64,000 bases of DNA from Pseudomaricurvus sp. HS19 (GTDB lineage Bacteria > Pseudomonadota > Gammaproteobacteria > Pseudomonadales > Cellvibrionaceae). A program made the position numbers and the translations under genes. The DNA lies in NCBI RefSeq assembly GCF_009857815.1, contig NZ_WVVW01000002.1, forward strand, positions 124,001-188,000, given 5' to 3'. Each line of letters begins with the position of its first letter. Position 1 is the stretch's first letter. The notes under the pieces are model-generated. The model ran no database searches and was not told where the DNA came from. It saw only the letters and a list, made by a program, of their open reading frames with translations. Shown piece after piece: positions 19,100-28,580 of the stretch.

Positions 19100-19897
19100 T
19101 CAATAACCGCCGGAGGCGAAGTCTATAGCGTAGGACTTTTCAGCCGTTCTCTCCACCCCGGTCTGCAGTTCACCGTTGGCGTGCAGGTCGAACCAGCGGT
19201 AGCCCGGCATGGCGGTGTCGAGCGCAAAATCGTCACAGCGGGGCTTGAACTGGATACAGGTGGAGGGAGCGCTGTAGAGCCCGAAGTGCCCCCAGCGGGA
19301 GGAGAAATCCTGGTGCACGTGGCCCCAGCAGAGAGCCCGTACGTGGGGGTAACGGCTGAGCAACCCAAGAAGGGCGCCGGCGTTGCGGATCACATACTGG
19401 TCGATCCAGCGACTGCCCACCAGTACCGGCTGGTGGTGAACAAACACCAGGGCGTGCTTGTCGCAGCCTTGCAGCTGCTGCTCCAGGCGCTGCAGCTCCT
19501 GATCGCCAATTAAACCGTGTTCATGGCCGGGCAGGCTGGAGTTGAGCAGGATCAGCTGCCAGTGGTCCAGCTCCACCAGCTCTCGTGCCACTCTCTCCCG
19601 GGGAAACGTGCACATGGACTGGTCACGATCATGGTTGCCGGCCAGCCACGCCAACGGGCGACCGTAACCGCTCTCCATGGATCGCAGGAAGCGCTCGTAG
19701 GCAGCCATCTGGCCGTTGCTGCTGATATCCCCGGTTGCCACTACATAGTCGGCGTGCTGCTCACGCTGCCGCAGGCGCTGCAGGACATCCTGCAGACTCT
19801 CGTCCGTATCGAGGCCCAACAGGGTCTCTCCGGGCCTGCCGCCCAGATGACTGTCGGATATCTGTAGCACGCGCTGTGGTGCCGGCCGTAGGTCCAT
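19100..19897 (-). CDS. cpdA: 3',5'-cyclic-AMP phosphodiesterase
   Basis: A 265-residue metallophosphoesterase. All dinuclear metal motifs are present in order: QISDSHL, ATGDISSNG, LAGNHDRD, FVHHQPV and CWGHVHQDF. This set and the position next to yqiA and yqiB identify CpdA. The enzyme hydrolyses cAMP to AMP and tunes CRP signalling. It probably forms a transcription unit with nudF, yqiB, yqiA and perhaps parE. Confidence 0.95.
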   Translation of the reverse strand: MDLRPAPQRVLQISDSHLGGRPGETLLGLDTDESLQDVLQRLRQREQHADYVVATGDISSNGQMAAYERFLRSMESGYGRPLAWLAGNHDRDQSMCTFPRERVARELVELDHWQLILLNSSLPGHEHGLIGDQELQRLEQQLQGCDKHALVFVHHQPVLVGSRWIDQYVIRNAGALLGLLSRYPHVRALCWGHVHQDFSSRWGHFGLYSAPSTCIQFKPRCDDFALDTAMPGYRWFDLHANGELQTGVERTAEKSYAIDFASGGY

Positions 19898-20094
19898 GTC
19901 TGCGTTCGTTAATCGGGTTTATGCCACAGTGCGCGGTCGGCGCACCTTTTGGAGGCTGGCAGGTGCAGGTCGATCCTTCGCTTCCTGTCATCCGGGGATC
20001 GCCACCCCGGATTGGGGGGCAGATTGGGCGCAAGTATAGCAATGGGTAAGGCCAAAGTGTGTGCGGAAGATCTCGCTTCCCGGCGCTGTAACAT

Positions 20095-20565
20095 TCATGT
20101 GCCCGAGGATTGTGATACCCGTGAACGGCTCTGGCCGTGGGCCAGGCTGTGGCTGAGCCAGTCACTGAGGAAGCGGTTGAACTGGGCTTTCTCGTCCTGC
20201 TGGTACATCTGGCGGTTGGGGTAATCGTAGCGCGGCAGCACCCGTCGATGCCCCTGGCAGGAGACCACTTCCGCCATCCGCGCATCGTGGTAGAGACGTA
20301 CCTGCAGGGTCGGCGAGCTGCCCCAGTGGTGCAGCGTATCCTGCTGACACACCTCCAGGGTGGTGGTATAGGGTGCCCTTTCCGTCACCCGCAGGTGGAT
20401 CTGCCAGGTCTGGCTACCGGCCTGCACGTCGTAGTGCCAGTGCTCACACTCGTCAAAGGTGGGCATCAGCTTGAGCAGACGCGCGTAATTGGCTTCGCAG
20501 TGCGCCATCTGCTCACTGAGATTTACCCGATACCTGTGCTTCTGAGTCCCCAAACCGTTTACCAC
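20095..20565 (-). CDS. yqiB: DUF1249/YqiB family protein
   Basis: A 156-residue protein matching E. coli YqiB in MAHCEANYARLLKLMP and in the C-terminal KAQFNRFLSDWLSHSL. The start is uncertain: GTG at 20565 gives the stated length, and a TTG four codons in would give a start closer to that of E. coli YqiB. It lies 23 nt after nudF and before cpdA. The function is unknown. The conserved linkage with nudF and cpdA suggests a role in nucleotide metabolism or signalling, but that is only association. Confidence 0.88.
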   Translation of the reverse strand: MVNGLGTQKHRYRVNLSEQMAHCEANYARLLKLMPTFDECEHWHYDVQAGSQTWQIHLRVTERAPYTTTLEVCQQDTLHHWGSSPTLQVRLYHDARMAEVVSCQGHRRVLPRYDYPNRQMYQQDEKAQFNRFLSDWLSHSLAHGQSRSRVSQSSGT

Positions 20566-20588
20566 CCTGCCAAACTGTTTATCACCTG

Positions 20589-21236
20589 TCAGCTACCCGC
20601 ACCTGACGCAGCGCGAATCCGCTCCCGGTTGAGCTGCAACCACTGTAACCCGATAAGGGTCGCCGCGTTGTTAAAGCGGCCACCGTAGAGGTTATCGAAC
20701 ACCAGTGGCGCCGGTAAAATCAACAGGCGAATGTCTTCACCCTCTTCCGGCAAGCCGTTGACGCCGCCGTCCAACCCCTGCAGGTCCGCCAGAGCGCAGA
20801 AGATGTGCAGCCGCTCGTCGCAGCCACCGGGGGAGGCCATGTATTCGCAGATATACTCCACCTGTCGCGGTACCAGGTCGGCCTCTTCCTGCAGCTCGCG
20901 CCACACCACCGACTCCAGCGGCTCGTCCGGCTCCACCATCCCGGCCACCACTTCGATACACCAGGGACCGTTGACATCACCAAAGGCCCCCGGGCGAATT
21001 TGCTCCACCAGGCCGATCAGGTCCTGGTCAGGATCGTATAACACCACCCCCACAGCCTGGCCGCGCAGCAGCAGCTCCCGCTCCACCACCCCGCTCCAGC
21101 TGCCGTCGTAGCGACGATGACGATAGCGGCGGCGGATCATGGAAAAAAAACCGCGGTGCAGGATATCGGGGGCCAGCTCTTCAACATCCCCGTCCCGGTA
21201 CACCGGCTGCAGTACCTCGGGTAACACTCTGCTCAC
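20589..21236 (-). CDS. nudF: ADP-ribose pyrophosphatase (Nudix)
   Basis: A 215-residue Nudix hydrolase starting at GTG. The Nudix box is GMVEPDEPLESVVWRELQEE followed by ADL, with the Glu cluster for Mg2+. The upstream AVGVVLYDPDQDLIGLVEQI and IEVVAG match the NudF group. The Pro-Gly-Gly 16 residues after the box (MASPGGCDE) is the ADP-ribose pyrophosphatase signature. It splits ADP-ribose to AMP and ribose-5-phosphate. It heads the operon with yqiB and cpdA and is divergent from tolC. Confidence 0.95.
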   Translation of the reverse strand: MSRVLPEVLQPVYRDGDVEELAPDILHRGFFSMIRRRYRHRRYDGSWSGVVERELLLRGQAVGVVLYDPDQDLIGLVEQIRPGAFGDVNGPWCIEVVAGMVEPDEPLESVVWRELQEEADLVPRQVEYICEYMASPGGCDERLHIFCALADLQGLDGGVNGLPEEGEDIRLLILPAPLVFDNLYGGRFNNAATLIGLQWLQLNRERIRAASGAGS

Positions 21237-21373
21237 TCAACTCTCCAGGCAAACCGGCCCGATGCCGGCTTCAATCGCAGCCCCTATCATAAACATCGCG
21301 GCACCAATCACAAATTGCAGGTGCCATCCGGGAGCCACTCCGCGTCAGCCAAGCCCCGCGCCCGGGCAGCGGA

Positions 21374-21389
21374 GTTAACACTAATTAAC
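21374..21389. promoter_or_regulatory. Candidate operator GTTAAC-N4-ATTAAC upstream of tolC
   Basis: A GTTAA-N6-TTAAC inverted repeat lies about 100 bases before tolC, in the divergent gap with nudF. The same architecture occurs in three other intergenic gaps of this window. The binding protein is unknown. Confidence 0.3.
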
Positions 21390-21488
21390 CCCCTGCTCCA
21401 GCCCCCCTGTCGACGCCCCCATAGCAAAGGGGTAAACTGCCGCCACCCCGCCGAAAAGACCATTTTTCGCAAAAAACAGGATTTTTCC

Positions 21489-22883
21489 ATGCTCAAAAGA
21501 CGTCTCTCTCTGGCGATTGCCGGAATTCTGGGTTTGTCTGCAGCCAACCTGCACGCCGATACGCTGCAGGATATCTACCAGCTGGCTCTGGAGTACGACC
21601 ACCAGCTGAAAGCCGACGAAGCCGCCTTCCGTGCCGCCCAGGAAAATATCACCATTGGCCGCGCCGGCCTGCTGCCGCAGATTAATGGCTCGGCCCGTTA
21701 CAGCGAAACCGACGGCGATGCCATCGGCTACCAGTCATCACTGGGCAGCTCCTCAGCCTACGAGCTGGATACCGAGAACGAGCAGTACGCCCTGACCCTG
21801 ACCCAGCCGCTGTTCAACATGGCCGCCTGGTTTGGCTACAAGCAGAGCAAGACCCTGAGCGCACAGGCGGAAGCCCAGTTCAGCGCCGACCAGCAGAGCT
21901 TTATTGTGCGGGTTACCGAAGCCTACTTTAATGTGCTGCGCGCTATCGATGCGACCGAAACCGCACGCGCCGAAGAGACCGCCTACGGCCATCAGCTGGA
22001 GCAGACCAAGCAGCGTTTTGAAGTGGGACTGACCGCCATTACCGACGTGCACGAAGCCCAGGCCGCCTACGACACCGCCACCGCCTCTACCCTGGAAGCA
22101 CAGGGCAACCTCGGGATTGCGTTTGAGCAACTGGAGGTACTGACCGGCAGCGAACACACCGAGGTAGCGCCACTGGTGGCGCAGTTTGCGGTGGTCAACC
22201 CACAACCCGCTACCCGCAGCGAGTGGGTCGACTTTGCCCTGGAGAACAACTACCAGCTGAAAGTCGCCCGCTTCCAGGCGGACGCCGCGCAAAGTAACGC
22301 CCGGGCCAAGGCCTCCAACCACCTGCCAACCCTGACCGCCAGTTACAATTATGTTCACCGCGACGATACTAATACCGACATTATCGCCGGTGGCATTACC
22401 ACCCCGACCGACAACCGTCTGGACGAGCAAAACACCATTGCGGTTGAGCTGAATGTGCCCATCTTCAGTGGTCTGCGGGTCTCCGGCGAACGTCGCCAGG
22501 CCTACGAGCAGCAGATGCAGGCGGAAGAGATCTACAACCTGACCCAGCGCAACCTGATCCAGAATGCCCGCTCCCTGCACCTGCAGGTGGTGACCGATGT
22601 GGCTCAGGTTCGCGCCCGCAAACAGGCGATCATTTCCGGTAGCAGCGCCCTGGAAGCGACACAGGCGGGCTACGAAGTGGGAACCCGCAACCTGGTGGAT
22701 GTGCTGGTAGCCCAGCGCAACCTCTATCAGGCACAGCGTAACTACGATAACAGCCGCTACGACTACGTTATCAATATGCTGCGCCTGAAACAGGTGGCCG
22801 GTAACCTGTCACCGGAAGATGTGCTGAAGCTGAACCAGTGGCTGGACGCCGGCAATCAGGTCCAGCGCAGCAAATACCAGTAA
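21489..22883 (+). CDS. tolC: TolC family outer-membrane efflux channel
   Basis: A 464-residue outer-membrane factor. The chosen ATG gives a clean signal peptide (MLKRRLSLAIAGILGLSAAN ending LHADTL); in-frame sequence upstream has no ribosome-binding site. DTLQDIYQLALEYDHQLKAD is the TolC N-terminal motif, and the second structural repeat begins at WVDFALENNYQLKVARFQAD. GTRNLVDVLVAQRNLYQAQR is the conserved C-terminal helix. It forms the trimeric exit duct for RND, ABC and MFS efflux and type I secretion. Its place beside nudF and waaA is typical of gammaproteobacteria. Confidence 0.95.
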   Translation: MLKRRLSLAIAGILGLSAANLHADTLQDIYQLALEYDHQLKADEAAFRAAQENITIGRAGLLPQINGSARYSETDGDAIGYQSSLGSSSAYELDTENEQYALTLTQPLFNMAAWFGYKQSKTLSAQAEAQFSADQQSFIVRVTEAYFNVLRAIDATETARAEETAYGHQLEQTKQRFEVGLTAITDVHEAQAAYDTATASTLEAQGNLGIAFEQLEVLTGSEHTEVAPLVAQFAVVNPQPATRSEWVDFALENNYQLKVARFQADAAQSNARAKASNHLPTLTASYNYVHRDDTNTDIIAGGITTPTDNRLDEQNTIAVELNVPIFSGLRVSGERRQAYEQQMQAEEIYNLTQRNLIQNARSLHLQVVTDVAQVRARKQAIISGSSALEATQAGYEVGTRNLVDVLVAQRNLYQAQRNYDNSRYDYVINMLRLKQVAGNLSPEDVLKLNQWLDAGNQVQRSKYQ

Positions 22884-22906
22884 CAGAAGTACCAGTAAGA
22901 GACGGG

Positions 22907-22945
22907 GCCTGCTGCCTCACACCGTTCAGGCGTGAGGCAGCAGGC
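22907..22945. terminator. 14-bp hairpin between converging tolC and waaA, overlapping the waaA stop
   Basis: GCCTGCTGCCTCAC (22907-22920) pairs perfectly with 22932-22945 across an 11-base loop. The right arm and part of the loop lie in the last codons of waaA, whose stop is at 22926-22928. There is no strong T-run on either side, so termination efficiency is uncertain. Confidence 0.6.
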
Positions 22946-24203
22946 GCTCCACTTCCTGCAGCAGGCGCTGCAGGGCACCGCGGTTAGCCTCCGCCACCCC
23001 CCGGGCAGCCTCCCCAACCTGCAAGCGCCGCTGCGGCGACTGCAACAGATCGCGCACGTGACGGGTAAGCTCGTCCACATCACTGGCCACCAGCAACCCT
23101 TCCGCCGCCATCAGCAGGCGCGATACCTCGGCAAAATTGTAGAGTGAATCGCCACTCACCAGGGGTTTCCCCCATGCTGCCGGCTCAATGAAGTTGTGGC
23201 CGCCGTGCTGAATCAGCGTGCCCCCCATAAACACCAGGTCACTGGCGCCCAGCAGGGCCATCAATTCACCCATGGTATCGCCAATGATCACCTGGGTATC
23301 CGCGGTGATAGCCTCGCCACCGCTGTGGCGGGCAACCACAAACTCCCTCGCCGCCATCTGCGCCACCGCATCAAAGCGCTCGGGGTGACGCGGCACCAGC
23401 ACCAGTAGCAATTGCGGGCATTCGGCCCGCAAGGCTGCAAACACCTGCAACAGCAACTCGTCCTCACCGGGATGGGTACTGGCCGCCAACAGCACCAGCC
23501 TTTCACCGCTGCACAGCCAGCGCTCACGTATCTGACTGCTTTTGTTGCGCACCGCATCATTGAGCGTGAGGTCAAACTTGATATTGCCGGTGATGGCCAG
23601 CCGCTCCGGCGGCAACCCCAGGGCCACAAACCGCTCACCATCCTCTGCGTGTTGCGCAGCCACACAGGTGAGCTGCTGCAGCATGTGCGAGGCGAGACTG
23701 GCAAAGCGCCCATAGCCCGCCGCCGAGCGGGCCGACAAACGGGCATTGGCCACCAGCACCGGGATCTCCCGGGAGGCACAGGCGGCGATGGTGTTGGGCC
23801 AGAGCTCGGTCTCCATAATGATTGCCAGCTGTGGCCGGGTGCGGCGCAGAAAGCGGCCCAGACAGTCTGGCAGGTCGTATGGCGCATAGACGTGATAGAC
23901 CGAATCCCCCAGCGCCGCCCGCACCCGTTCAGAGCCGGTAGGCGTGGTGGTGGTCACCACCAGGTCATAGCCACTGTCCAGCAAGCGGTGCATCAGCGGC
24001 AGCGCGGCGAGGGTCTCACCAACCGATACCGCATGCACCCAGACACGCGGGGCAACAGGGGCCGCCAGCGGTGGCACCCAGCCAAAGCGCTCGCGCCAAC
24101 GGCGGGCATAGGCCGGCGCCTTACGGGCACGCCACAGCAGCCGCAACAGCACCAGCGGCAGGATCAGGTAGAAAACAGTGGTATAGAGAATTCGTGCGAG
24201 CAT
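22926..24203 (-). CDS. waaA: 3-deoxy-D-manno-octulosonic acid (Kdo) transferase
   Basis: A 425-residue GT30 enzyme. The N-terminus MLARILYTTVFYLILPLVLL is the membrane anchor typical of WaaA. RFGWVPPL, the substrate-binding HAVSVGETLAALPL (with the conserved Glu) and TTTTPTGSERVR follow. The C-terminal half has IGDTMGELMALLGASDLVFM and GGHNFIEPAAWGKPL, both hallmark motifs. It transfers one or two Kdo residues from CMP-Kdo to lipid IVA on the inner face of the inner membrane. It opens the LPS region of the window and converges on tolC. Confidence 0.97.
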   Translation of the reverse strand: MLARILYTTVFYLILPLVLLRLLWRARKAPAYARRWRERFGWVPPLAAPVAPRVWVHAVSVGETLAALPLMHRLLDSGYDLVVTTTTPTGSERVRAALGDSVYHVYAPYDLPDCLGRFLRRTRPQLAIIMETELWPNTIAACASREIPVLVANARLSARSAAGYGRFASLASHMLQQLTCVAAQHAEDGERFVALGLPPERLAITGNIKFDLTLNDAVRNKSSQIRERWLCSGERLVLLAASTHPGEDELLLQVFAALRAECPQLLLVLVPRHPERFDAVAQMAAREFVVARHSGGEAITADTQVIIGDTMGELMALLGASDLVFMGGTLIQHGGHNFIEPAAWGKPLVSGDSLYNFAEVSRLLMAAEGLLVASDVDELTRHVRDLLQSPQRRLQVGEAARGVAEANRGALQRLLQEVERLLPHA

Positions 24204-24382
24204 CTGGGAGTGTCTTCGGCTGCTGGTGCCATTGGTGGCCACTCGGGCCGCGTCAGCTATCGGTCAGGTGTTGAAAGGTGAACCGGCTCCGGAAAGGCGC
24301 TCATACTACCACACGCCAATCGAGTATCCGTCCATTTCAGGGTAATATGCCCCGCTAACGAACAGGACTGCCAGAAGCGTTA

Positions 24383-25243
24383 ATGAATATACTCTGTGTC
24401 ACCGATGACAAATCCGGTCACGTCAGCCAATTGCGCGGACTGGCGGAAGCACTGGGCCGGCTGACGCCAACGGACACCCGCTGGCAGAGCATTTACCAAC
24501 CCTCCGGGCTGGACCCGTCTTTCCGGCCCGACCTGATTCTCGGCGCTGGTCGCCGTACCCATTGGCCGGCACTGAAGATGAAACTCCGCCGCGGCGGAAG
24601 AGTGGTGCTGCTCTCCAAGCCCACCCTGCCCCAATGGCTGTTTGACCTCTGCGTACTGCCTCGTCACGATGGCCAGCAGGAGAGCCGCCGGGTGGTCAAT
24701 ACCGAGGGGGCCCTCAATCCCATACTGCCCTCGACAGAGGCGGATCCGGACCGCGGCCTGCTGCTGATTGGAGGCCCTTCCAACTATTATGGCTGGGACA
24801 CTGACTCGCTGGTGCAGCAGCTGCTGCAGCTGCAGGCGAGCCAGCCGCAGATACGCTGGACACTGACCACCTCACGACGTACACCGGACACTTTCCCTGC
24901 CGCCATACCGCAATTGCGCGCCGCCGGCATTGACGTTGTCCCGCTGGAGGAGACAGATCACCAATGGCTGCTGGATCACTTCCGGCAGTGCGGCGTGATC
25001 TGGGTTACCGAGGACAGCGTCTCCATGGTCTATGAAGCCCTCAGCAGCGGCGCCCGGGTCGGCCTGCTGCAAATGCCGCTGCTGAAGGCCAATCGCTTAA
25101 GCGACAGCTTCAGACACCTGGCAGAAGCCGGTCGCCTGATGCAGATTGGCAGTGCCGATCCGACACGGCAATTTGCGCCCCTGCAGGAAGCCGACCGCAT
25201 CGCCAAACTTCTGCTGGCCCGCTGGCCCGCCGAACAGGAATAA
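24383..25243 (+). CDS. ELM1/DUF1022 family protein
   Basis: A 286-residue protein of the mitochondrial-fission ELM1 family, a GT-B-like group named after plant members. The start MNILCVTDDKSGHVSQLRGL, then RPDLILGAGRRTHWPAL, GLLLIGGPSN, TTSRRTP and WVTEDSVSMVYEALSSGARV are all family features. Bacterial copies usually sit in LPS or polysaccharide loci and are thought to be glycosyltransferases, but no activity is established to my knowledge. It is followed 3 nt later by a GT4 gene and divergent from waaA. Confidence 0.88.
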   Translation: MNILCVTDDKSGHVSQLRGLAEALGRLTPTDTRWQSIYQPSGLDPSFRPDLILGAGRRTHWPALKMKLRRGGRVVLLSKPTLPQWLFDLCVLPRHDGQQESRRVVNTEGALNPILPSTEADPDRGLLLIGGPSNYYGWDTDSLVQQLLQLQASQPQIRWTLTTSRRTPDTFPAAIPQLRAAGIDVVPLEETDHQWLLDHFRQCGVIWVTEDSVSMVYEALSSGARVGLLQMPLLKANRLSDSFRHLAEAGRLMQIGSADPTRQFAPLQEADRIAKLLLARWPAEQE

Positions 25244-25246
25244 ACC

Positions 25247-26377
25247 ATGAAAGTGTTACAAGTACTGCCGGAGCTGAACAGTGGTGGCGTGGAGCGCGGC
25301 ACCGTCGACTTTGCCCGCTACCTGGTGAGCCAGGGGCACGAGTCGCTGGTGATGTCAGCCGGCGGTCGCATGGTGACACTGCTGGAGCAGGAAGGCAGTC
25401 GCCATATCGCCTTTCCGGTACATAAAAAGTCACTCAGCTCGCTGCTCCGCGTGCGCGAATTGCGCCGTCGCCTGCTGGAGCTGGAACCGGACGTGATTCA
25501 TGTGCGTTCGCGCATACCGGCGTGGATGGTGTGGCTGGCCCTGAAAAAGATCCCCATGGAGAAGCGTCCTGCTCTGGTTTCCACCTTCCACGGGCTCTAC
25601 TCCGTCAGCGCCTACAGCGCCATTATGGGCTGCGGCGACCGGGTGATTGCCATCAGCCAGTGCGTCAAGGATTACATCCTGGAAAACTACCCGAAGATTG
25701 ATCCGGGCAAGATTGACCTGATCCATCGCGGCGTGGACACCGACCAATTCAGCCCCGCCCATCAAGTGGATGCCGATTGGCAGGGGCAGCTCTACCAGAG
25801 CTTCCCGCAATTGCGCGCCGGCAACATCGTGCTGATGCCGGGGCGCCTCAGCCGCTGGAAAGGGCAGATTGAGTTTATCCGCATGATTGGCCAGCTGGTT
25901 AGCCAGGGGGTATCCTGCCACGGGCTCATTGTGGGCAGTCCCAACCCCGGTAAGGAAGAGTACCTGACAGAGCTGCAACAGATGGTGACCAGCGCACAAC
26001 TGCAGGATCACATTACCTTTCTCGGCTACAGCGACCAGATGGCCAACCTCTACGCCATCTCCTCGGCGGTGTGCAATCTCTCCCAGCACGCCGAGCCTTT
26101 TGGCCGCACCGTTATTGAAGCCCTGGCCATTGGCACCCCGGTGGTGAGCTACGACTACGGCGGGCCAGCGGAATCCCTCGGCAACAGCTTCCCCGACGGA
26201 CTGGTACCGGTAGGAGACCAACAGGCCCTCTGTGACGCCGTCGCCCGCTGCCTGGCCAGTCGTCCGGCCATTACCCTCGACCCGCAATTCACCCTGCAAC
26301 ACCAGGCCCGCGCCACACTGGCGGTGTATGACAAGGCGCTGCAGGGGAATCCCCGCTATCAGCACCAGCGGAGCTGA
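25247..26377 (+). CDS. GT4 glycosyltransferase
   Basis: A 376-residue GT-B enzyme, with AGGAATAAACC before the start. The N-terminal domain opens MKVLQVLPELNSGGVERGTV, with the acceptor-side Gly-Gly motif. The C-terminal nucleotide-sugar site includes PGRLSRWKGQIEFI and the EX7E-type segment HAEPFGRTVIEALAIGTPVV. It probably adds a hexose during LPS core synthesis. It is 3 nt downstream of the ELM1-like gene, so the two are one unit. Confidence 0.9.
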   Translation: MKVLQVLPELNSGGVERGTVDFARYLVSQGHESLVMSAGGRMVTLLEQEGSRHIAFPVHKKSLSSLLRVRELRRRLLELEPDVIHVRSRIPAWMVWLALKKIPMEKRPALVSTFHGLYSVSAYSAIMGCGDRVIAISQCVKDYILENYPKIDPGKIDLIHRGVDTDQFSPAHQVDADWQGQLYQSFPQLRAGNIVLMPGRLSRWKGQIEFIRMIGQLVSQGVSCHGLIVGSPNPGKEEYLTELQQMVTSAQLQDHITFLGYSDQMANLYAISSAVCNLSQHAEPFGRTVIEALAIGTPVVSYDYGGPAESLGNSFPDGLVPVGDQQALCDAVARCLASRPAITLDPQFTLQHQARATLAVYDKALQGNPRYQHQRS

Positions 26378-26501
26378 CACCGGCTCCGCAACAACCTCTG
26401 TGACCGACGCACCATTGCGGGGCTGCAGCCCGGGGCCGGCTGTACTTGGCCGCGGCATCTGGGCTATCATCGCGGCTTTATTTTGCAGCCGGTTTTCCCT
26501 C

Positions 26502-27530
26502 ATGCGCATCGTTCACGTCGCCCACCAGCAGTACCGCAAGTACGGCTACACCCGGGTCAACTGGGCGCAGAAACTCTTCTACGGCCTGATCAAAAACGAC
26601 CACCATGTACAGCCCTTCAGTGACCGTGACGTAGCGGCCTTCGAAGCGCCTTTTGGCATCCGCGACCTGGGCGTGAAAAAGTCCAACAAACGCCTGCTAC
26701 AGACGGTGGAAGCCTACCAGCCGGAACTGGTGATCGTCGGCCACTGCGACATCATCAGCAACGACACCCTGGAAGAGGTTCGCCGCCTCTGCCCCGGCGT
26801 GGTGATTGTGGGCTGTAACAATGATCCCCTGTTTGTGCCAGAGAATGACGCCAAAATCCGCCACCGCTGCGACGTTGTGGATGCCATGTTTGTCTCCACC
26901 GGCGAGCGGGAGCTGCAGCGCTATGCCGGCGCCCGCGCCCGCCTGCTGCACATGCCGAATCCGGTTGACCCCTCCGTCGAGTTCTACGACGCCAGCGCCA
27001 GGCCGGCAGCCGAGCTGAAGCACGACCTGATCTTCTGCAGCAAATCCGAGGCATACACCGAGCGCGGCCGCATCGTGCAGGATATCCACGATAATCTTGC
27101 AAACCGGATTCGCTTCCACACTCCCGGCAGTTTCGGCGTACCCGGAGTCTGGGGCCGTGACTACGACCTGGCCCTGGCCGACAGCGCCATGGGACTGAAC
27201 CTCAATCGTCAGGAGGGCCTGCACTGGTACTCTTCCGCGCGCATGGCGCAGATGGCGGGCAACGGCGTTCTTACCTTTACCGACGGCAGCGCAGACTTTG
27301 CCTCGATGTTCCCGGCAGAGACACTGGTCTACTTTGATTCCGTGGAAGAGCTGAAAGAAAAACTGCTGGCCTTCCACCACGACGATGACATGCGCCGCCA
27401 CTGGGCCGGCAACTGCCGCCAGTACTTCCACCGCGAGATCAACAACAAGCTCTACGCCCAGTACATCGTCGAGGCCAGTATGCAACTGCCCTTCAGTCAC
27501 CCTTATGTCTGGCAGGAGAACCATGGCTGA
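26502..27530 (+). CDS. Glycosyltransferase, GT-B fold
   Basis: A 342-residue protein starting MRIVHVAHQQYRKYGYTRVN. The N-terminal domain has strands such as PELVIVGHCDIIS and VVIVGCNNDPLFV; the C-terminal domain includes GLNLNRQEGLHWYSSARMAQ and a TFTDGSADF segment, like CgeB/GT1_2-type transferases in which the protein is partly modified near its nucleotide site. Specificity is unknown. Its end overlaps the next gene by 8 nt, so the products are probably made together. Confidence 0.8.
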   Translation: MRIVHVAHQQYRKYGYTRVNWAQKLFYGLIKNDHHVQPFSDRDVAAFEAPFGIRDLGVKKSNKRLLQTVEAYQPELVIVGHCDIISNDTLEEVRRLCPGVVIVGCNNDPLFVPENDAKIRHRCDVVDAMFVSTGERELQRYAGARARLLHMPNPVDPSVEFYDASARPAAELKHDLIFCSKSEAYTERGRIVQDIHDNLANRIRFHTPGSFGVPGVWGRDYDLALADSAMGLNLNRQEGLHWYSSARMAQMAGNGVLTFTDGSADFASMFPAETLVYFDSVEELKEKLLAFHHDDDMRRHWAGNCRQYFHREINNKLYAQYIVEASMQLPFSHPYVWQENHG

Positions 27531-28560
27531 CACCATCAAAATCGTACAGAGCCTGGCCGGCGCCCCCTTTGGCGGCGCGGAAAATTTCTACACCCGGCTG
27601 GTGTGCGCACTGGCGGAGAACCCGCGCCTGGAACAAACGGCGTTTACCCGCGCCAATCCCCACCGGGTGCCGCAACTTGAGGCCGCCGGCGTGCCGGTCC
27701 AAACCTTCCGTTTTGGCAACAAGCTGGATCCGCTGGATCGCGCCGCCTACCGCCACGCCCTGCGGGAGCTGGCACCGGATGTTGTACTCACCTATATGAA
27801 CCGCGCCAGCGAGATTACACCGTCAGGTGATTACCAGCTGGTGTGCCGCCTGGGGCACTACTACGACCTCAAGTACTACCGTCATGCCGATTACTGGGTG
27901 GGCATTACCCAGGGTATCTGCAACCACCTGATCAAGGGTGGCATACCTGCCGAGCGCGTGGTGCAGATTCCCAACTTCGCCGATGAAAGCCCTGTGGAGG
28001 CGGTGCCACGCGACAGCTTCAATACTCCCACCGACCGGCCACTGCTGCTGGCAGCCGGGCGCCTGCACACCAACAAGGCGTTTGATGTGCTGCTGCAGGC
28101 CCTGCCGCAGATTCCCGACGCCATACTGTGGCTGGCTGGTGACGGCCCGGAGCGAAAAGCGCTGGAGAAGCAAAGCGCCCGGCTGGGCCTGCAGGAGCGT
28201 GTGCGCTTCCTGGGCTGGCGGGACGACGTCGCCAGCCTGATGCAAACCGCAGACATGTTTATCTGCCCTTCGCGCCACGAAGGCCTCGGCAGTATTGTGG
28301 TGGAGTCCTGGTTTCACGAGTGCCCGATTGTTGCCGCCAACTCACAGGGGCCCGGTGAACTGATCGAGGACGGACGTACCGGTCTTATCACCCCCATTGA
28401 TGATGCCGGGGCACTGGCGGCAGCCATTAACAGTCTGCTGCAGGATCCACAACTGGCGTCCACCCTGGCCAGCAATGCGAAGGCCCATTACGACCAGCAC
28501 TACAGCAAGGCCACCATTGCCAGGCAGTACGCCGAGCTTTTTGAGCGCATCACCAGCTGA
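27523..28560 (+). CDS. GT4 glycosyltransferase, paralogue A
   Basis: A 345-residue GT4 enzyme. The N-terminal motif is VQSLAGAPFGGAENFYTRLV. The nucleotide-sugar half has AAGRLHTNKAFDVLLQAL, LAGDGPERKALE and RHEGLGSIVVESWFHECPIV. It begins inside the last codons of the preceding gene. A second gene at 38504-39541 encodes a protein of exactly the same length and very similar sequence, so the two arose by duplication. It probably builds the LPS core or a related glycan; donor and acceptor are unknown. Confidence 0.92.
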   Translation: MADTIKIVQSLAGAPFGGAENFYTRLVCALAENPRLEQTAFTRANPHRVPQLEAAGVPVQTFRFGNKLDPLDRAAYRHALRELAPDVVLTYMNRASEITPSGDYQLVCRLGHYYDLKYYRHADYWVGITQGICNHLIKGGIPAERVVQIPNFADESPVEAVPRDSFNTPTDRPLLLAAGRLHTNKAFDVLLQALPQIPDAILWLAGDGPERKALEKQSARLGLQERVRFLGWRDDVASLMQTADMFICPSRHEGLGSIVVESWFHECPIVAANSQGPGELIEDGRTGLITPIDDAGALAAAINSLLQDPQLASTLASNAKAHYDQHYSKATIARQYAELFERITS

Positions 28561-28580
28561 CCCGAATGGAGTCCACCCCC

